Source: Anabaena cylindrica PCC 7122 (GTDB lineage Bacteria > Cyanobacteriota > Cyanobacteriia > Cyanobacteriales > Nostocaceae). From it: DNA of 64,000 bases. The stretch spans positions 1,864,001 to 1,928,000 of the forward strand of contig NC_019771.1 of NCBI RefSeq assembly GCF_000317695.1. Reading direction: 5' to 3'. The translations under genes and the position numbers were made by a program. Each line of letters begins with the position of its first letter. The first letter of the stretch is position 1. Shown piece by piece: positions 1 to 8,232 of the stretch. Under the pieces are notes generated by a model. That model worked only from the letters and a program-made list of their open reading frames with translations, had not been told where the DNA came from and did not search any database.

Positions 1-506
1 GAGTTGGCAATAAAGTAATCAACCCGGTTTGCACTCAATACATCCCATTGACGCAAACTATGCAATAAATATCTAGTTATCCACCCGATTGTGCCTCTAC
101 CAAGTTTACTTTGGTCTAAATAATCAAATGTCAAGTCCCAAGCATAGCGCATAGGACTGTGGCAATAACAGATATGCATCTGATCAGGAGTTGTGAGGAT
201 TCCTTTGGCTACGGCGTGGGAGGAAGATAGTATTACATCATATTGGCGCAAATCTAATTGTTCGATCGCTAATGGTAACAACGGTAGATATTTTTGTACA
301 CCTGTGCGAGCTAATGGCAAGTGCTGAAGAAACGTTCTCCCAATCTGACGCTTGTAAAGATAACTTTCAGGATTCCTAGATTCAAAATCAATTAGGGCAT
401 ATAAATCAGCATCAATGTGATTCAAAATTTCTTGGACAACAAGTTCTGAACCACCTGTGGCTTTAGGTGTGAGCCACTCATGAACCAAAGCATATTTCAA
501 GGACAC
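1..506 (-). CDS. Glycosyltransferase family 4 protein, N-terminal part (cut by window edge)
   Basis: Reading the minus strand from a GTG at 506 (or TTG at 500) gives an open frame to the window edge that begins MSLKYALVHEWLTPKATGG. This is the usual N-terminus of a GT-B fold, family 4 (group 1) glycosyltransferase: a short first strand, then a glycine-containing turn followed by SELVVQEIL. Such enzymes move a sugar from a nucleotide-sugar to a lipid or polysaccharide acceptor at the inner face of the membrane. An in-frame stop just upstream of the GTG limits the start to these two codons. The motif HICYCHSPMRYAWDL further in is common in cyanobacterial mannosyl- or rhamnosyl-transferase-like members. 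The catalytic EX7E region lies outside the window, so substrate cannot be judged. Confidence 0.8.
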   Translation of the reverse strand, partial: MSLKYALVHEWLTPKATGGSELVVQEILNHIDADLYALIDFESRNPESYLYKRQIGRTFLQHLPLARTGVQKYLPLLPLAIEQLDLRQYDVILSSSHAVAKGILTTPDQMHICYCHSPMRYAWDLTFDYLDQSKLGRGTIGWITRYLLHSLRQWDVLSANRVDYFIAN

Positions 507-518
507 AGTTTAATGTAA

Positions 519-565
519 GGGGACAGGGGTAAGAGGCAGGGGGCAGGGGGCAAGGGGGCAGGAGG
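519..565 (+). repeat. G-rich tandem repeat (GGGGGCA type)
   Basis: Imperfect copies of GGGGGCA/GGGGGCAA follow one another between the glycosyltransferase and the epimerase gene. Several runs of five G lie within 30 bases, so a G-quadruplex on the plus strand is possible. The same unit recurs at about 21831-21852, inside the end of a coding region. Confidence 0.75.
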
Positions 566-580
566 ATTGGAAAAACTTCT

Positions 581-612
581 ACCAATTACCAATTACCCAT
601 TACCAATTACCT
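581..612 (+). repeat. Short tandem repeat, CCAATTA/CCCATTA heptamers
   Basis: Tandem ACCAATT/ACCCATT units of seven bases. Similar arrays lie at about 11949-11975 and 21911-21957. This matches the short tandemly repeated repetitive sequences known from heterocystous cyanobacteria. The run to position 742 carries the presumed promoter of the next gene but no further clear signal. Confidence 0.8.
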
Positions 613-742
613 ATTCCCTGTGGTTCTCAATTAGGCACAAGATGTAATCCTACCAAAAGATGTTCCAGGATGATGCTGCAACCTGATAACCTCAAAGATA
701 ATGGTGATGAAAGAAAATAGCTGACATAGGAATTGAGAATTT

Positions 743-1675
743 ATGCGTATTCTGGTTATTGGTGGAACTAGGTTTATCGGTGTCTATTTGACTCAGCTAT
801 TGGTAGAGGCTGGGCATGAGGTGGTATTGTTTAATCGCGGTAATTTTCCAGCACCAGAGGCAGTAGGACAAATTATAGGCGATCGCACTGACCCTAGCCA
901 GTTAAAAGCCAAGTTATCACAAGAAAACTTTGATGTCATTTTTGATAATAATGGCAGGGAACTCACTGATACGCAACCACTAGCAGAAATTTTTGCAGGA
1001 CGTGTCCAACATTTTGTCTATATGAGTTCGGCTGGGGTATATCTCAAGTCTGACCAAATGCCACATATAGAAGGTGATGCTGTTGATCCTAAGAGTCGTC
1101 ACAAAGGTAAGCATGAAACGGAAGCTTATCTGCAACAATCAGGAATTCCTTTTACTTCTATTCGTCCAACTTATATTTACGGGCCGAAAAACTATAACGA
1201 ATTGGAAGGCTGGTTTTTTGATAGAATTGTACGCGATCGCCCGATTCCAATTCCTGGGAATGGAATGCACCTCACCCAGCTAGGTCATGTCCAGGATTTA
1301 GCTCAAGCAATGTCTCAGGTGATCGGCAATCAAAAAGCTATCCAGCAGATTTATAATATATCAGGCGATCGCTTTGTCACTTTTGATGGTTTAGCTCGTG
1401 CTTGCGCTGTGGCTGCTGGCAAATCACCAGATGATGTTAAAATTGTCCATTATGACCCGAAAAAATTTGATTTCGGCAAGCGCAAAGCCTTCCCCATGCG
1501 AGTACAACACTTTTTCGCCTCGGTGAATAAAGCAATGACAGAATTAAACTGGCAACCTGAATATGATTTAATTTCTGGTTTGAAAGATTCTTTAGAAAGC
1601 GATTATTTAGCTAGTGGCAGAGATAAAATAGAAAAAGATTTTTCTGTGGATGACGAAATTTTAAAGGCTGTTTAA
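743..1675 (+). CDS. NAD-dependent epimerase/dehydratase, CSP41-like atypical extended SDR
   Basis: The 310-residue protein has a Rossmann start with GGTRFIG at residues 7-13, a typical NAD(P)-binding turn, and the SSAGVY strand near residue 95. The region that should hold the YxxxK catalytic pair instead reads HKGKHETE, as in the atypical SDR group containing chloroplast CSP41a/b and its cyanobacterial homologues. In plants those proteins bind and cleave RNA and stabilise plastid transcripts; the role in cyanobacteria is less clear. The protein is therefore either a sugar-nucleotide enzyme or an RNA-associated SDR; the CSP41-like pattern favours the latter. No obvious operon partner: the upstream gene is divergent and the downstream genes are on the other strand. 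Confidence 0.8.
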   Translation: MRILVIGGTRFIGVYLTQLLVEAGHEVVLFNRGNFPAPEAVGQIIGDRTDPSQLKAKLSQENFDVIFDNNGRELTDTQPLAEIFAGRVQHFVYMSSAGVYLKSDQMPHIEGDAVDPKSRHKGKHETEAYLQQSGIPFTSIRPTYIYGPKNYNELEGWFFDRIVRDRPIPIPGNGMHLTQLGHVQDLAQAMSQVIGNQKAIQQIYNISGDRFVTFDGLARACAVAAGKSPDDVKIVHYDPKKFDFGKRKAFPMRVQHFFASVNKAMTELNWQPEYDLISGLKDSLESDYLASGRDKIEKDFSVDDEILKAV

Positions 1676-1739
1676 CCTAACGTCATAATTCCCCATTCTG
1701 CTAAGGTTGGGGACACTTACTAAAATATTATGAATTATT

Positions 1740-2003
1740 TTAAAAACTATCATTACCGTCTTTAAGTGAACGGTGCAGCAAACGACAAGGCCAGCAAAAA
1801 GCTCCACAGAAACTTACTGAGGCAATAGCAGCGATAATTCGCCAACTGTAAACATGAGAATTTCCAGATTCTTGAGGATTTTCTTGTGTACTTTTATTTA
1901 GATCTGTTGTTGAATGAGATAGATGACCGGCTGCACTAACCCCTTCAATCGCCGCTCCGATTAGATAAGCTACTAGGGCAATACTTAGCCAGTGATTAAT
2001 CAT
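1740..2003 (-). CDS. Small membrane protein, unknown
   Basis: From the ATG at 2003 the protein is about 87 residues (MINHWLSIALVAYLIGAAIEG...). An upstream TTG at 2039 is possible but less likely. It has a hydrophobic N-terminal segment (residues about 4-22) that may be a signal anchor, a polar Ser/Thr/Asn-rich middle, and a second hydrophobic segment (SWRIIAAIASVSFCGAFCW) followed by a short basic tail. That fits a two-pass protein with a short loop. Two cysteines sit in the second segment. No family is recognised. It lies 60 bases downstream of another small gene on the same strand and may be co-transcribed with it. Confidence 0.5.
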   Translation of the reverse strand: MINHWLSIALVAYLIGAAIEGVSAAGHLSHSTTDLNKSTQENPQESGNSHVYSWRIIAAIASVSFCGAFCWPCRLLHRSLKDGNDSF

Positions 2004-2063
2004 ATTATACTGTTTAGACTTTAGAGATATGTTTAGCAATGAATAACTATTTGGTTAGTTGTG

Positions 2064-2300
2064 CTAATTATTGCCTTGCCCAAGAGACATTCTGCTTTCA
2101 GCCGTATCACGAATTAGGGGCAGTTTAGATTTGATGTAAGTATCAATGCTCGGAGTTTCTTTAGCGTCAAGACTCTGCTTGGCTGTTAGTTGCTGGATGA
2201 GCAACTGTACTAAAGCGTTATCGTCAAACTGGAGCAGGGTACTGACTTGGGTGGATTCAATTATAGCCCAAAGCTGTTGGATCAATTTAGCAGTTATCAT
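2064..2300 (-). CDS. Small conserved-looking soluble protein, unknown
   Basis: A 78-residue protein starting MITAKLIQQLWAIIEST. The first half is mainly amphipathic helix with a leucine/glutamine-rich stretch (LLIQQLTAKQSLD); the second half holds SIDTYIKSKLPLIRD, also likely helical. There are no membrane segments, cysteines or catalytic motifs. The pattern resembles small helical proteins seen in Nostoc genomes, but no domain can be named. It precedes the small membrane protein gene on the same strand. Confidence 0.55.
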   Translation of the reverse strand: MITAKLIQQLWAIIESTQVSTLLQFDDNALVQLLIQQLTAKQSLDAKETPSIDTYIKSKLPLIRDTAESRMSLGQGNN

Positions 2301-2436
2301 GAGTTTTGAATTATTTAATATTTTCTTTATATTCTCATGAATTTCCGATTTATGTCGAATTTTTGTCTCAGATTTAATAAATCAACACAACTAAGGTAAG
2401 TTAGGCTGGTTTTTTGGGACGATTATGGGGTATTAG

Positions 2437-2961
2437 TTAAATTTTAGGTGGTATAAAATAAATTATACCAGATACTACAGTCAAAGTCACAGACACCCAA
2501 AAGGCAATTAATGAGGGCAGTTGCCAAACTGGTGATAGGGGTGCAATTAGTAGTGATATGGCTATGATTTGACTGACTGTTTTGAGTTTACCCCAAATAT
2601 TTGCACCGGTGATGGTGGTTTGATTAACTCGCCAACCTGCGATCGCTAATTCCCGTGCTAAAATCACAAATACTCCCCAAGCTGGTATCTTTCCTAATTC
2701 CACCAAAACCAATAACGGTGCAAGTACCAATAATTTATCTACTAAAGGATCAAGAAACTTACCTAAATCAGTAATTTGGTTAAGTTTTCTGGCTAAATAA
2801 CCATCTAACCAATCAGTCAAAGCTGCAATTAAAAATATCGTTAAACATATCCATTTAGCTTCATTAGTGGGATTGTATAAACCATAAAGCAAAAATGGTA
2901 TTCCCAAAAGTCGAGAAAAAGTAATCCAGTTGGGCAAATTCATTTGCATTTTTTTATTCAT
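2437..2961 (-). CDS. pgsA: CDP-diacylglycerol--glycerol-3-phosphate 3-phosphatidyltransferase
   Basis: This enzyme makes phosphatidylglycerol phosphate from CDP-diacylglycerol and glycerol-3-phosphate, the committed step to phosphatidylglycerol, an essential thylakoid lipid. The 174-residue protein shows the full CDP-alcohol phosphotransferase signature: D50-x2-D53-G54-x2-A57-R58-x8-G67-x3-D71-x3-D75, with all four metal-binding aspartates present. Four to five hydrophobic segments fit an integral membrane enzyme of normal length. The start MNKKMQMNLPNW is used; a second Met at residue 5 is possible. Upstream lies a long repeat-bearing gap, so this is probably a single-gene unit. Confidence 0.93.
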   Translation of the reverse strand: MNKKMQMNLPNWITFSRLLGIPFLLYGLYNPTNEAKWICLTIFLIAALTDWLDGYLARKLNQITDLGKFLDPLVDKLLVLAPLLVLVELGKIPAWGVFVILARELAIAGWRVNQTTITGANIWGKLKTVSQIIAISLLIAPLSPVWQLPSLIAFWVSVTLTVVSGIIYFIPPKI

Positions 2962-3078
2962 ATCAATATAGAAAGCAGTGCGTTACATTTGATTTACACT
3001 TAACGCACTACTCTAACTTCAACGCCCATGCTAATACTACCTCACAACCGAACACTAGTTAAAACAGTTAATTTTCTT

Positions 3079-3240
3079 GTCTGAATCAAGATGCTCAGGA
3101 TTTGAGGATGTACAGGATGTTTTATTAAAATTAATCTGAAGCTTCAGAAATTAAATTAATTCAAATATTCCAGAATATCAAACTCAAATATCATCCTGTT
3201 AATCCTTGAATCCTGGATATCCTGATTCAGACAGTTAAAT
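3079..3240 (-). repeat. MITE-like dispersed repeat, family A copy 1 (in the 554-base gap 2962-3515)
   Basis: The element is bounded by near-perfect inverted ends: GTCTGAATCAGGATATCC on the minus strand and GTCTGAATCAAGATGCTC on the plus strand. Two further copies in the opposite orientation flank the vapBC pair near 43.1-44.2 kb. No reading frame spans it. The rest of the gap holds a small inverted pair built on GTGCGTTA at 2977-3012, family B repeat copy 1, and the start of an IS remnant. Confidence 0.85.
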
Positions 3241-3278
3241 TTTAAGGATCTTCGGTACTTGTTATGCCAAAGTATTAT

Positions 3279-3359
3279 AGCAATTCCCAAGCTCATGAAA
3301 TACACCCCACCCGCGCTGTCGCGCACCCTCCCCTTGGTAAGGGGAGGGGTAATTTTGTA
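3279..3359 (+). repeat. Dispersed repeat family B, copy 1
   Basis: An 80-base unit beginning AGCAATTCCCAAGCTCATGA and ending GGGAGGGGTAATTTTGTA. It recurs in reverse orientation at 36502-36576. The interior has CCCTCCCCTT / AAGGGGAGGG arms that can fold into a GC-rich hairpin. It is a non-coding repeat with no open frame. Confidence 0.8.
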
Positions 3360-3515
3360 TCTAAACTAGAGTGGGAAAGGCTATAGTTAATTTCATTAAA
3401 TAGCATAAAAAATGTATCAAATAGTAGCTAAAAGTCTTGCAGGGGTTGACATACAAAGGATATTTATTATTAACTATAAATACAACCTAGTCCATTTTTA
3501 GATAAATTGAAAATT

Positions 3516-3725
3516 ATGACTGGTAAAAGAGATATTAAAATTCTAACAGAAATTCTTGATTTAAGTGGTGTGAAAGTCATATCACATCGCCTTCATGTTG
3601 GAATTGGGATGATTTTAAAAATCGAACAAGAAAAGTCATTTAGTACCTGCCCTAAGTGTGGCATAAACAGCAAAAGGAACTGGGAACCAGATGATTTTCC
3701 TATATCCCCAGTCCCCAGTTTCTAA
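3516..3725 (+). pseudogene. ISL3-type transposase, 5' fragment
   Basis: The about 69-residue frame starts MTGKRDIKILTEILDLSG and continues to a two-cysteine knuckle, CPKCGINSKR. This is how ISL3-family transposases begin: a short helix with LDLxG, a beta region, then a zinc-binding CxxCG. A full protein is about 400 residues or more; the DDE catalytic core is absent. The frame runs into a CCCCAGT short tandem repeat at about 3706-3720 and ends there, against the 3' end of ycf66. An old IS therefore appears truncated next to the repeat. No right-hand inverted repeat could be found. Confidence 0.65.
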
Positions 3726-4513
3726 CTCCCAGTTTCTGGATTTGGCGGTAATTTTTCCGGTGGTGCTTCTGCTGGAGGCGCAAGTACCGCATCTGGGGCA
3801 ACTTCCTCAACAGGAATTGGTTGTTGTTCCCCAGTTTCTGGTTGTGCTTCTGCGACTAATTCAGGAGTAGGAGGATTTGGGGGTGTTGCTTCTGGTACAT
3901 TTTCAGGTGTAACTTCCTCACTCACCTTTGCTGCTGGTGCTTCCGTGTCAATCGTGGGGATAGACTCAACAGATTGTTCTGGTGCGGGAACAGTTACCGC
4001 TTCAGCAGGTGATGTTTCTGTTGCACTTGCTTGTTCTGGAACAGGAGTTATTTTATCAATAATTTCCACTGTAGGTTTATCTATGGGTGCAGGTGGTTTT
4101 TTGCTCACAGTTTGCTGTAGCTTACCTTTGACACCACTGAAAACACCGCCAATTAAGGCTGGTAATTGTCCCAGCTTTTCCCGCACAGAAAAATTAGATA
4201 CCTGTTCTTGTATACTCATCTTCACTAGTTCAGGACTGGGTATTGGCGTTTGTTGTACCTCTGGTGTGAGTTGTCGCCGTAATGAGAGAGTTTGCCAGCC
4301 AAACCAAACCAACAGAGCTACACTGGCTACATGACCGAGTAAAAGACCGCCAGTAATACGCGGTGTAAAAATCCATAATACCAAAGCGTAAAATAGCCCC
4401 ACACCACTCCAGACAAAATCATTCTTACGGTGGATTTCAGGGAAGAAGAAAGCTGCCATGTAGATGGCTAAACTCCCAAGTCCGACGACTAACGCTAGGA
4501 CATATGCCAGCAT
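3722..4513 (-). CDS. ycf66: Ycf66 family membrane protein with long Pro/Glu-rich tail
   Basis: The 263-residue protein opens with MLAYVLALVVGLGSLAIYMA and has about three hydrophobic segments in the first 90 residues, including the FFPEIHRKNDFVWSGVGLFYALVLW region typical of Ycf66. This family is found in cyanobacteria and some plastids; its function is not established. The last 130 residues are low-complexity, rich in Pro, Glu, Ala and Thr, and probably disordered. A good Shine-Dalgarno sequence, AAGGAG, lies upstream of the ATG. Its stop region touches the IS fragment on the other strand. Confidence 0.85.
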   Translation of the reverse strand: MLAYVLALVVGLGSLAIYMAAFFFPEIHRKNDFVWSGVGLFYALVLWIFTPRITGGLLLGHVASVALLVWFGWQTLSLRRQLTPEVQQTPIPSPELVKMSIQEQVSNFSVREKLGQLPALIGGVFSGVKGKLQQTVSKKPPAPIDKPTVEIIDKITPVPEQASATETSPAEAVTVPAPEQSVESIPTIDTEAPAAKVSEEVTPENVPEATPPNPPTPELVAEAQPETGEQQPIPVEEVAPDAVLAPPAEAPPEKLPPNPETGS

Positions 4514-4731
4514 TTTTGGATACTCCTTACTGTTTCATTTGACTCGATATTTTAATTTTGCAAATTTTGTGACTAAATTGTTGACTTAGATACAAATTAA
4601 AATTAATTATTGATGTTAGTTGTGATTCTTTTTCGTCTACATCAACTCTTAATATCTTCTTTAGGAGTGAAGCGAAAATCTCGGATTACCCTTAAAGAGA
4701 AAGGATCTGCAAGAGTTAGCCAAACAAATTT

Positions 4732-6162
4732 ATGACCCTACAAAGCTTTGGTGTGATTGGATTAGCCGTTATGGGCGAGAACATTGCTCTCAACGTTGAG
4801 CGTAATGGCTTCCCAATTGCAGTTTACAACCGCTCTCGTGAAAAAACCGATGCTTTCATGGCGCAGCGTGCAGGAGGACGGAACGTTGTTGCCGCCTTCA
4901 CCTTGGAAGAATTTGTTGCTGCACTAGAACGTCCCCGTAAAATTTTGGTGATGGTACAAGCTGGTAAGCCTGTTGATGCAGTAATTCAACAGCTTAAGCC
5001 CTTGCTACAAGAAGGTGATATCATTATCGACGGTGGGAACTCTTGGTTTGAAGATACTGAAAGACGCACTCAGGAATTAGAACCTACTGGATTACGCTAT
5101 CTTGGTATGGGTGTCAGTGGTGGTGAAGAAGGTGCGCTGAATGGACCTTCGCTGATGCCTGGTGGTACAAAAAGTTCCTATGAGTACTTGTCCCCCATTT
5201 TCAACAAGATCGCTGCTCAAGTCGATGACGGCCCTTGCGTTACCTATATTGGACCTGGTGGATCTGGTCACTATGTAAAAATGGTACACAACGGTATTGA
5301 GTACGGTGATATGCAGTTAATTGCAGAAGCCTACGATTTGCTGAAAAATGTGGCTGGACTTAACCCTACTCAGCTACATGAAGTGTTTACCCAATGGAAT
5401 ACAACTGATGAACTCAATTCATTTTTGATTGAGATTACAGCTAATATTTTCCCCTACGTTGATCCAGAAACCAAGAAACCCCTAGTTGATTTGATTGTTG
5501 ACGCTGCCGGTCAAAAGGGAACTGGACGTTGGACTGTACAAACTGCTTTAGAATTGGGCGTTGCGATTCCAACAATTACCGCTGCTGTAAATGCTCGGAT
5601 TCTCTCTTCAATCAGAGATGAGCGGATTGCTGCTTCTAAGCAACTGACTGGCCCTACTGCTAAGTATACCGGAGATATCAAGGCTTTTGTGAACATGGTG
5701 CGTGATGCACTCTATTGTTCCAAAATCTGTTCTTATGCTCAAGGGATGGCTCTGTTATCTACAGCTTCCAAAACTTACAATTGGGATTTGAATCTGGGTG
5801 AAATGGCTCGGATTTGGAAGGGTGGTTGTATTATTCGCGCTGGTTTCTTGAATAAGATTAAGAAGGCTTTTGACGAAAATCCAGCTTTGCCAAACTTGCT
5901 ATTAGCACCTGAATTTAAGCAAACAATTCTGGATAGACAAAATGCTTGGCGGGAAGTAATTATTACTGCTGCTAAGTTGGGTATTCCTGTTCCAGCTTTT
6001 AGTGCTTCTCTAGATTACTTCGATAGTTACCGCCGCGATCGCTTGCCTCAAAACTTGACTCAAGCACAACGCGACTATTTCGGCGCTCATACTTATCTCC
6101 GTACTGATAAGTCTGGCAGTTTCCACACTGAATGGGTTCCCATTGCTGAAGCTAAGAAGTAA
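4732..6162 (+). CDS. gnd: 6-phosphogluconate dehydrogenase, decarboxylating
   Basis: This enzyme oxidises 6-phosphogluconate to ribulose-5-phosphate and CO2 with NADP+, the third step of the oxidative pentose phosphate pathway, which supplies NADPH in the dark and in heterocysts. The 476-residue length is normal. Residues 10-21 hold the dinucleotide-binding GLAVMGENIALN, followed by the substrate motif GVSGGEEGA and the catalytic stretch KMVHNGIEYGDMQ with its lysine. The C-terminal helical domain includes the conserved RDYFGAHTYLR. It stands alone, with a hairpin after its stop. Codon use is of the housekeeping type, unlike the A/T-rich genes that follow. Confidence 0.97.
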   Translation: MTLQSFGVIGLAVMGENIALNVERNGFPIAVYNRSREKTDAFMAQRAGGRNVVAAFTLEEFVAALERPRKILVMVQAGKPVDAVIQQLKPLLQEGDIIIDGGNSWFEDTERRTQELEPTGLRYLGMGVSGGEEGALNGPSLMPGGTKSSYEYLSPIFNKIAAQVDDGPCVTYIGPGGSGHYVKMVHNGIEYGDMQLIAEAYDLLKNVAGLNPTQLHEVFTQWNTTDELNSFLIEITANIFPYVDPETKKPLVDLIVDAAGQKGTGRWTVQTALELGVAIPTITAAVNARILSSIRDERIAASKQLTGPTAKYTGDIKAFVNMVRDALYCSKICSYAQGMALLSTASKTYNWDLNLGEMARIWKGGCIIRAGFLNKIKKAFDENPALPNLLLAPEFKQTILDRQNAWREVIITAAKLGIPVPAFSASLDYFDSYRRDRLPQNLTQAQRDYFGAHTYLRTDKSGSFHTEWVPIAEAKK

Positions 6163-6223
6163 GATACTTCTGGTTAAGCTTTAAAGTAAGTCCTTGCTGT
6201 TGATTTCGGCAAGTTTGACTACA

Positions 6224-6246
6224 GGGGCGGGGTTTTCCCGCCCTTA
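6224..6246 (+). terminator. GC-rich hairpin after gnd
   Basis: GGGCGGG at 6225-6231 pairs perfectly with CCCGCCC at 6237-6243 around a short T-rich loop. The following T tract is weak (TTAAT), so it may act as a terminator or only as a 3' stabilising hairpin. Confidence 0.6.
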
Positions 6247-6383
6247 ATCGTAAGATAAAGATGCTATTGAATTTAGTTCAAAAGTTATGCTATAGTCACT
6301 GAACAAATATCGTGCCAGTAGTAATAGTAATAATATTGATTGTCATTAAAAATAAAAAATAATCTCATAAACATAAAAAAGCT

Positions 6384-7826
6384 ATGTATATAAGAAAAAT
6401 TGAAATTAAAAATTTGTGGGGAAATGATTTCTTATGGACGCTCAATGAAGACGTAAATGTTTTAATTGGTAAAAATGGTTCAGGGAAATCAACGATACTA
6501 CGAATGCTTTACGAAGCAGTATTGCCTGTTGAAGATAGCAAATTGGATTTTAGGTTATTTGATCCCATTGATGAAATAATTATCGAGTTAGAAGATGATA
6601 TTGTCGTCAGAGTTAATAGTGAAAGTAGAAGTATAACAGCAAACAAAGAAATTACTAATTATCAACCGAATATAAACTTTATTAATACTTTTGATGTTGT
6701 TGAAAAGAAGTTAAAACAAAATACTACATTGCTTGACTACCAACTGGATAAGTTAAAACAAGAATTCGTTACTTATCAAAGAGATTTATCTAATCAAGTA
6801 GAAGAAATATTTAAAATAGATGATAAAGCAACAAGAAGAAATCAATTAGATAAAATTGAATCTATCTATGAAACTAAAAATACATTTATTAAGATATTAA
6901 CTCAACTATTTAGTGATACAGAAAAAAAATTTAATGAAAAGAAATTTCACTTTTTAAAAGAAGGTATTCAAACACCAATATTACCAAAGAATCTGTCATC
7001 TGGAGAAAAACAGATGTTGATTATCTTATTAACAACCTTACTTCAAGACGGGAAAGGTTATATATTATTAATGGACGAGCCGGAAATATCGCTGCATATT
7101 GATTGGCAAAGGAGTTTAATCTCAAACATAAGGCAGATAAATCCAAATTGCCAAATTATCATCACAACTCATTCACCAACTGTTTGGTATCAAGGCTGGA
7201 TTGAAGAAGTCACACAAATAGAAGATATTCAGTCAACTTCAGATTTAGTAACAGAAAGTACCATTTTAAAAGAAAAAACTGATCAATTAGGAGAGCGTGT
7301 ACAAGAAATAAAAAATATTTTTGGCAGCTTTTCAGGGGACACGTCACGTAAACTTTATCAATTTAATCGCAAAATTAATGAATATACTTTATTTACAAAA
7401 GATGAATGCCTTCAATTGTTGGATTTCCTGAAAGAAAATACGATTGATCCTGATGTCATAACATTTACTACTCTTATTTCCAAGCTCAATAATTATAAAG
7501 ATGCAAAAGATATTTTTGATTTAATGACAGCAGAAACCTGTAGTGAATCATCTCATGTCAAGCCTAATAATATAACTCTTAATACTTTGATTAAAAAAGT
7601 CAGTGGGGTTGAAGAAGGCATTGAATTTATTCACAATATAAATCACAACATCAATGAAAACCTGGAATTGCTTCCTGACATTATAACTTTCAGCACTTTG
7701 CTTGGGAAAGCAAGAAATATGGATGAAATTAGATCACTTGAAGAAGCACGAACCTATTATGGAATTAAAGCGAATGATATATATTTAAATAAATTGGCTT
7801 TTAAGGGGTTTCAGGGAGGACGGTAA
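6384..7826 (+). CDS. AAA/ABC-type ATPase with C-terminal PPR-like repeats; candidate sensor of a PARIS-like defence system
   Basis: The 480-residue protein has an ABC/RecF-class ATPase core: Walker A GKNGSGKS at 29-36, a short coiled-coil insertion (about 105-190), signature LSSGEKQ at 204-210, Walker B ILLMDEPE at 227-234 and the switch THSP at 262-265. This matches the AAA_15/AAA_21 ATPases of OLD, Septu and PARIS systems. From about 355 to the end it changes: three units of about 37 residues share PDVITFTTLISK, KPNNITLNTLIKK and PDIITFSTLLGK, then helices such as YKDAKDIFDLM and MDEIRSLEEA, with a partial fourth (ANDIYLNKLA). That is the pentatricopeptide repeat pattern, an RNA-binding fold rare in bacteria. 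The next gene, three bases downstream, encodes a DUF4435-type protein. The ATPase-DUF4435 pair is the architecture of PARIS (AriA-AriB). The region is visibly more A/T-rich than gnd, suggesting transfer. Defence function is inferred. Confidence 0.8.
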   Translation: MYIRKIEIKNLWGNDFLWTLNEDVNVLIGKNGSGKSTILRMLYEAVLPVEDSKLDFRLFDPIDEIIIELEDDIVVRVNSESRSITANKEITNYQPNINFINTFDVVEKKLKQNTTLLDYQLDKLKQEFVTYQRDLSNQVEEIFKIDDKATRRNQLDKIESIYETKNTFIKILTQLFSDTEKKFNEKKFHFLKEGIQTPILPKNLSSGEKQMLIILLTTLLQDGKGYILLMDEPEISLHIDWQRSLISNIRQINPNCQIIITTHSPTVWYQGWIEEVTQIEDIQSTSDLVTESTILKEKTDQLGERVQEIKNIFGSFSGDTSRKLYQFNRKINEYTLFTKDECLQLLDFLKENTIDPDVITFTTLISKLNNYKDAKDIFDLMTAETCSESSHVKPNNITLNTLIKKVSGVEEGIEFIHNINHNINENLELLPDIITFSTLLGKARNMDEIRSLEEARTYYGIKANDIYLNKLAFKGFQGGR

Positions 7827-7829
7827 TTA

Positions 7830-8117
7830 ATGAATTTGTATGAAGTTGCTGCTGAAAGAATCGAAGGAGAGGCTCGTCAGAAGAGGTGTGATATTTCTGT
7901 ATTGGTTGAAGATTTTTATGATGAAGAATTTTGGAGACTTATTATTGAAAATGTTAAACCGAATTTAAGAAATAGAATTTATTTTCCATATCCCAATAAA
8001 AAAGGAACACGTGGAAAATCTATTTTGAAGAACTTTAAAGAGTTCGTTAATAGAAAATTTATTATTTGCATTGATAGTGATTGCGAATACTTGTACCCCA
8101 CATTCCGCAGATACTAA
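7830..8117 (+). pseudogene. DUF4435/TOPRIM-like effector, 5' part (split by IS)
   Basis: Residues 1-89 belong to the original gene; the last six residues before the stop come from the inserted IS. The fragment shows a TOPRIM-like core: the strand DISVLVEDFYDEEFW, with Glu27 at the place of the conserved acidic residue, and IICIDSDCEYL with the DxD pair at about 82-84. Between them lies GTRGKS. Joining this part across the target duplication to the frame that resumes at 10204 restores an uninterrupted protein of about 333 residues, normal for DUF4435 effectors such as AriB. It is a translationally close partner of the upstream ATPase gene (three-base gap). Alone it lacks the second half of the fold and is unlikely to act. 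Confidence 0.8.
8091..8112 (+). repeat. Left target-site duplication and left terminal inverted repeat of the IS
   Basis: TTGTAC at 8091-8096 is the target duplication. CCCACATTCCGCAGAT at 8097-8112 is the left end of the element and is the exact reverse complement of 10182-10197. Confidence 0.95.
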
Positions 8118-8150
8118 AGCAAATTTAGGAATTAAAAATTGAGAGAAAGA

Positions 8151-8191
8151 AAAGCCTGAAAAGATTGCCTAGCAAAGATTTCAGGCTTTTA
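8151..8191 (+). terminator. Hairpin terminator inside the IS, ahead of the transposase
   Basis: AAAGCCTGAAA at 8151-8161 pairs with TTTCAGGCTTT at 8179-8189, then T and A/T-rich sequence. It lies about 40 bases before the transposase start and would stop read-through from the host operon into the transposase gene, a known self-limiting arrangement in insertion sequences. Confidence 0.75.
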
Positions 8192-8232
8192 TTTGTTAAA
8201 ATAATAAGCGTCAAATAGAGAGGGGAAAAGCC

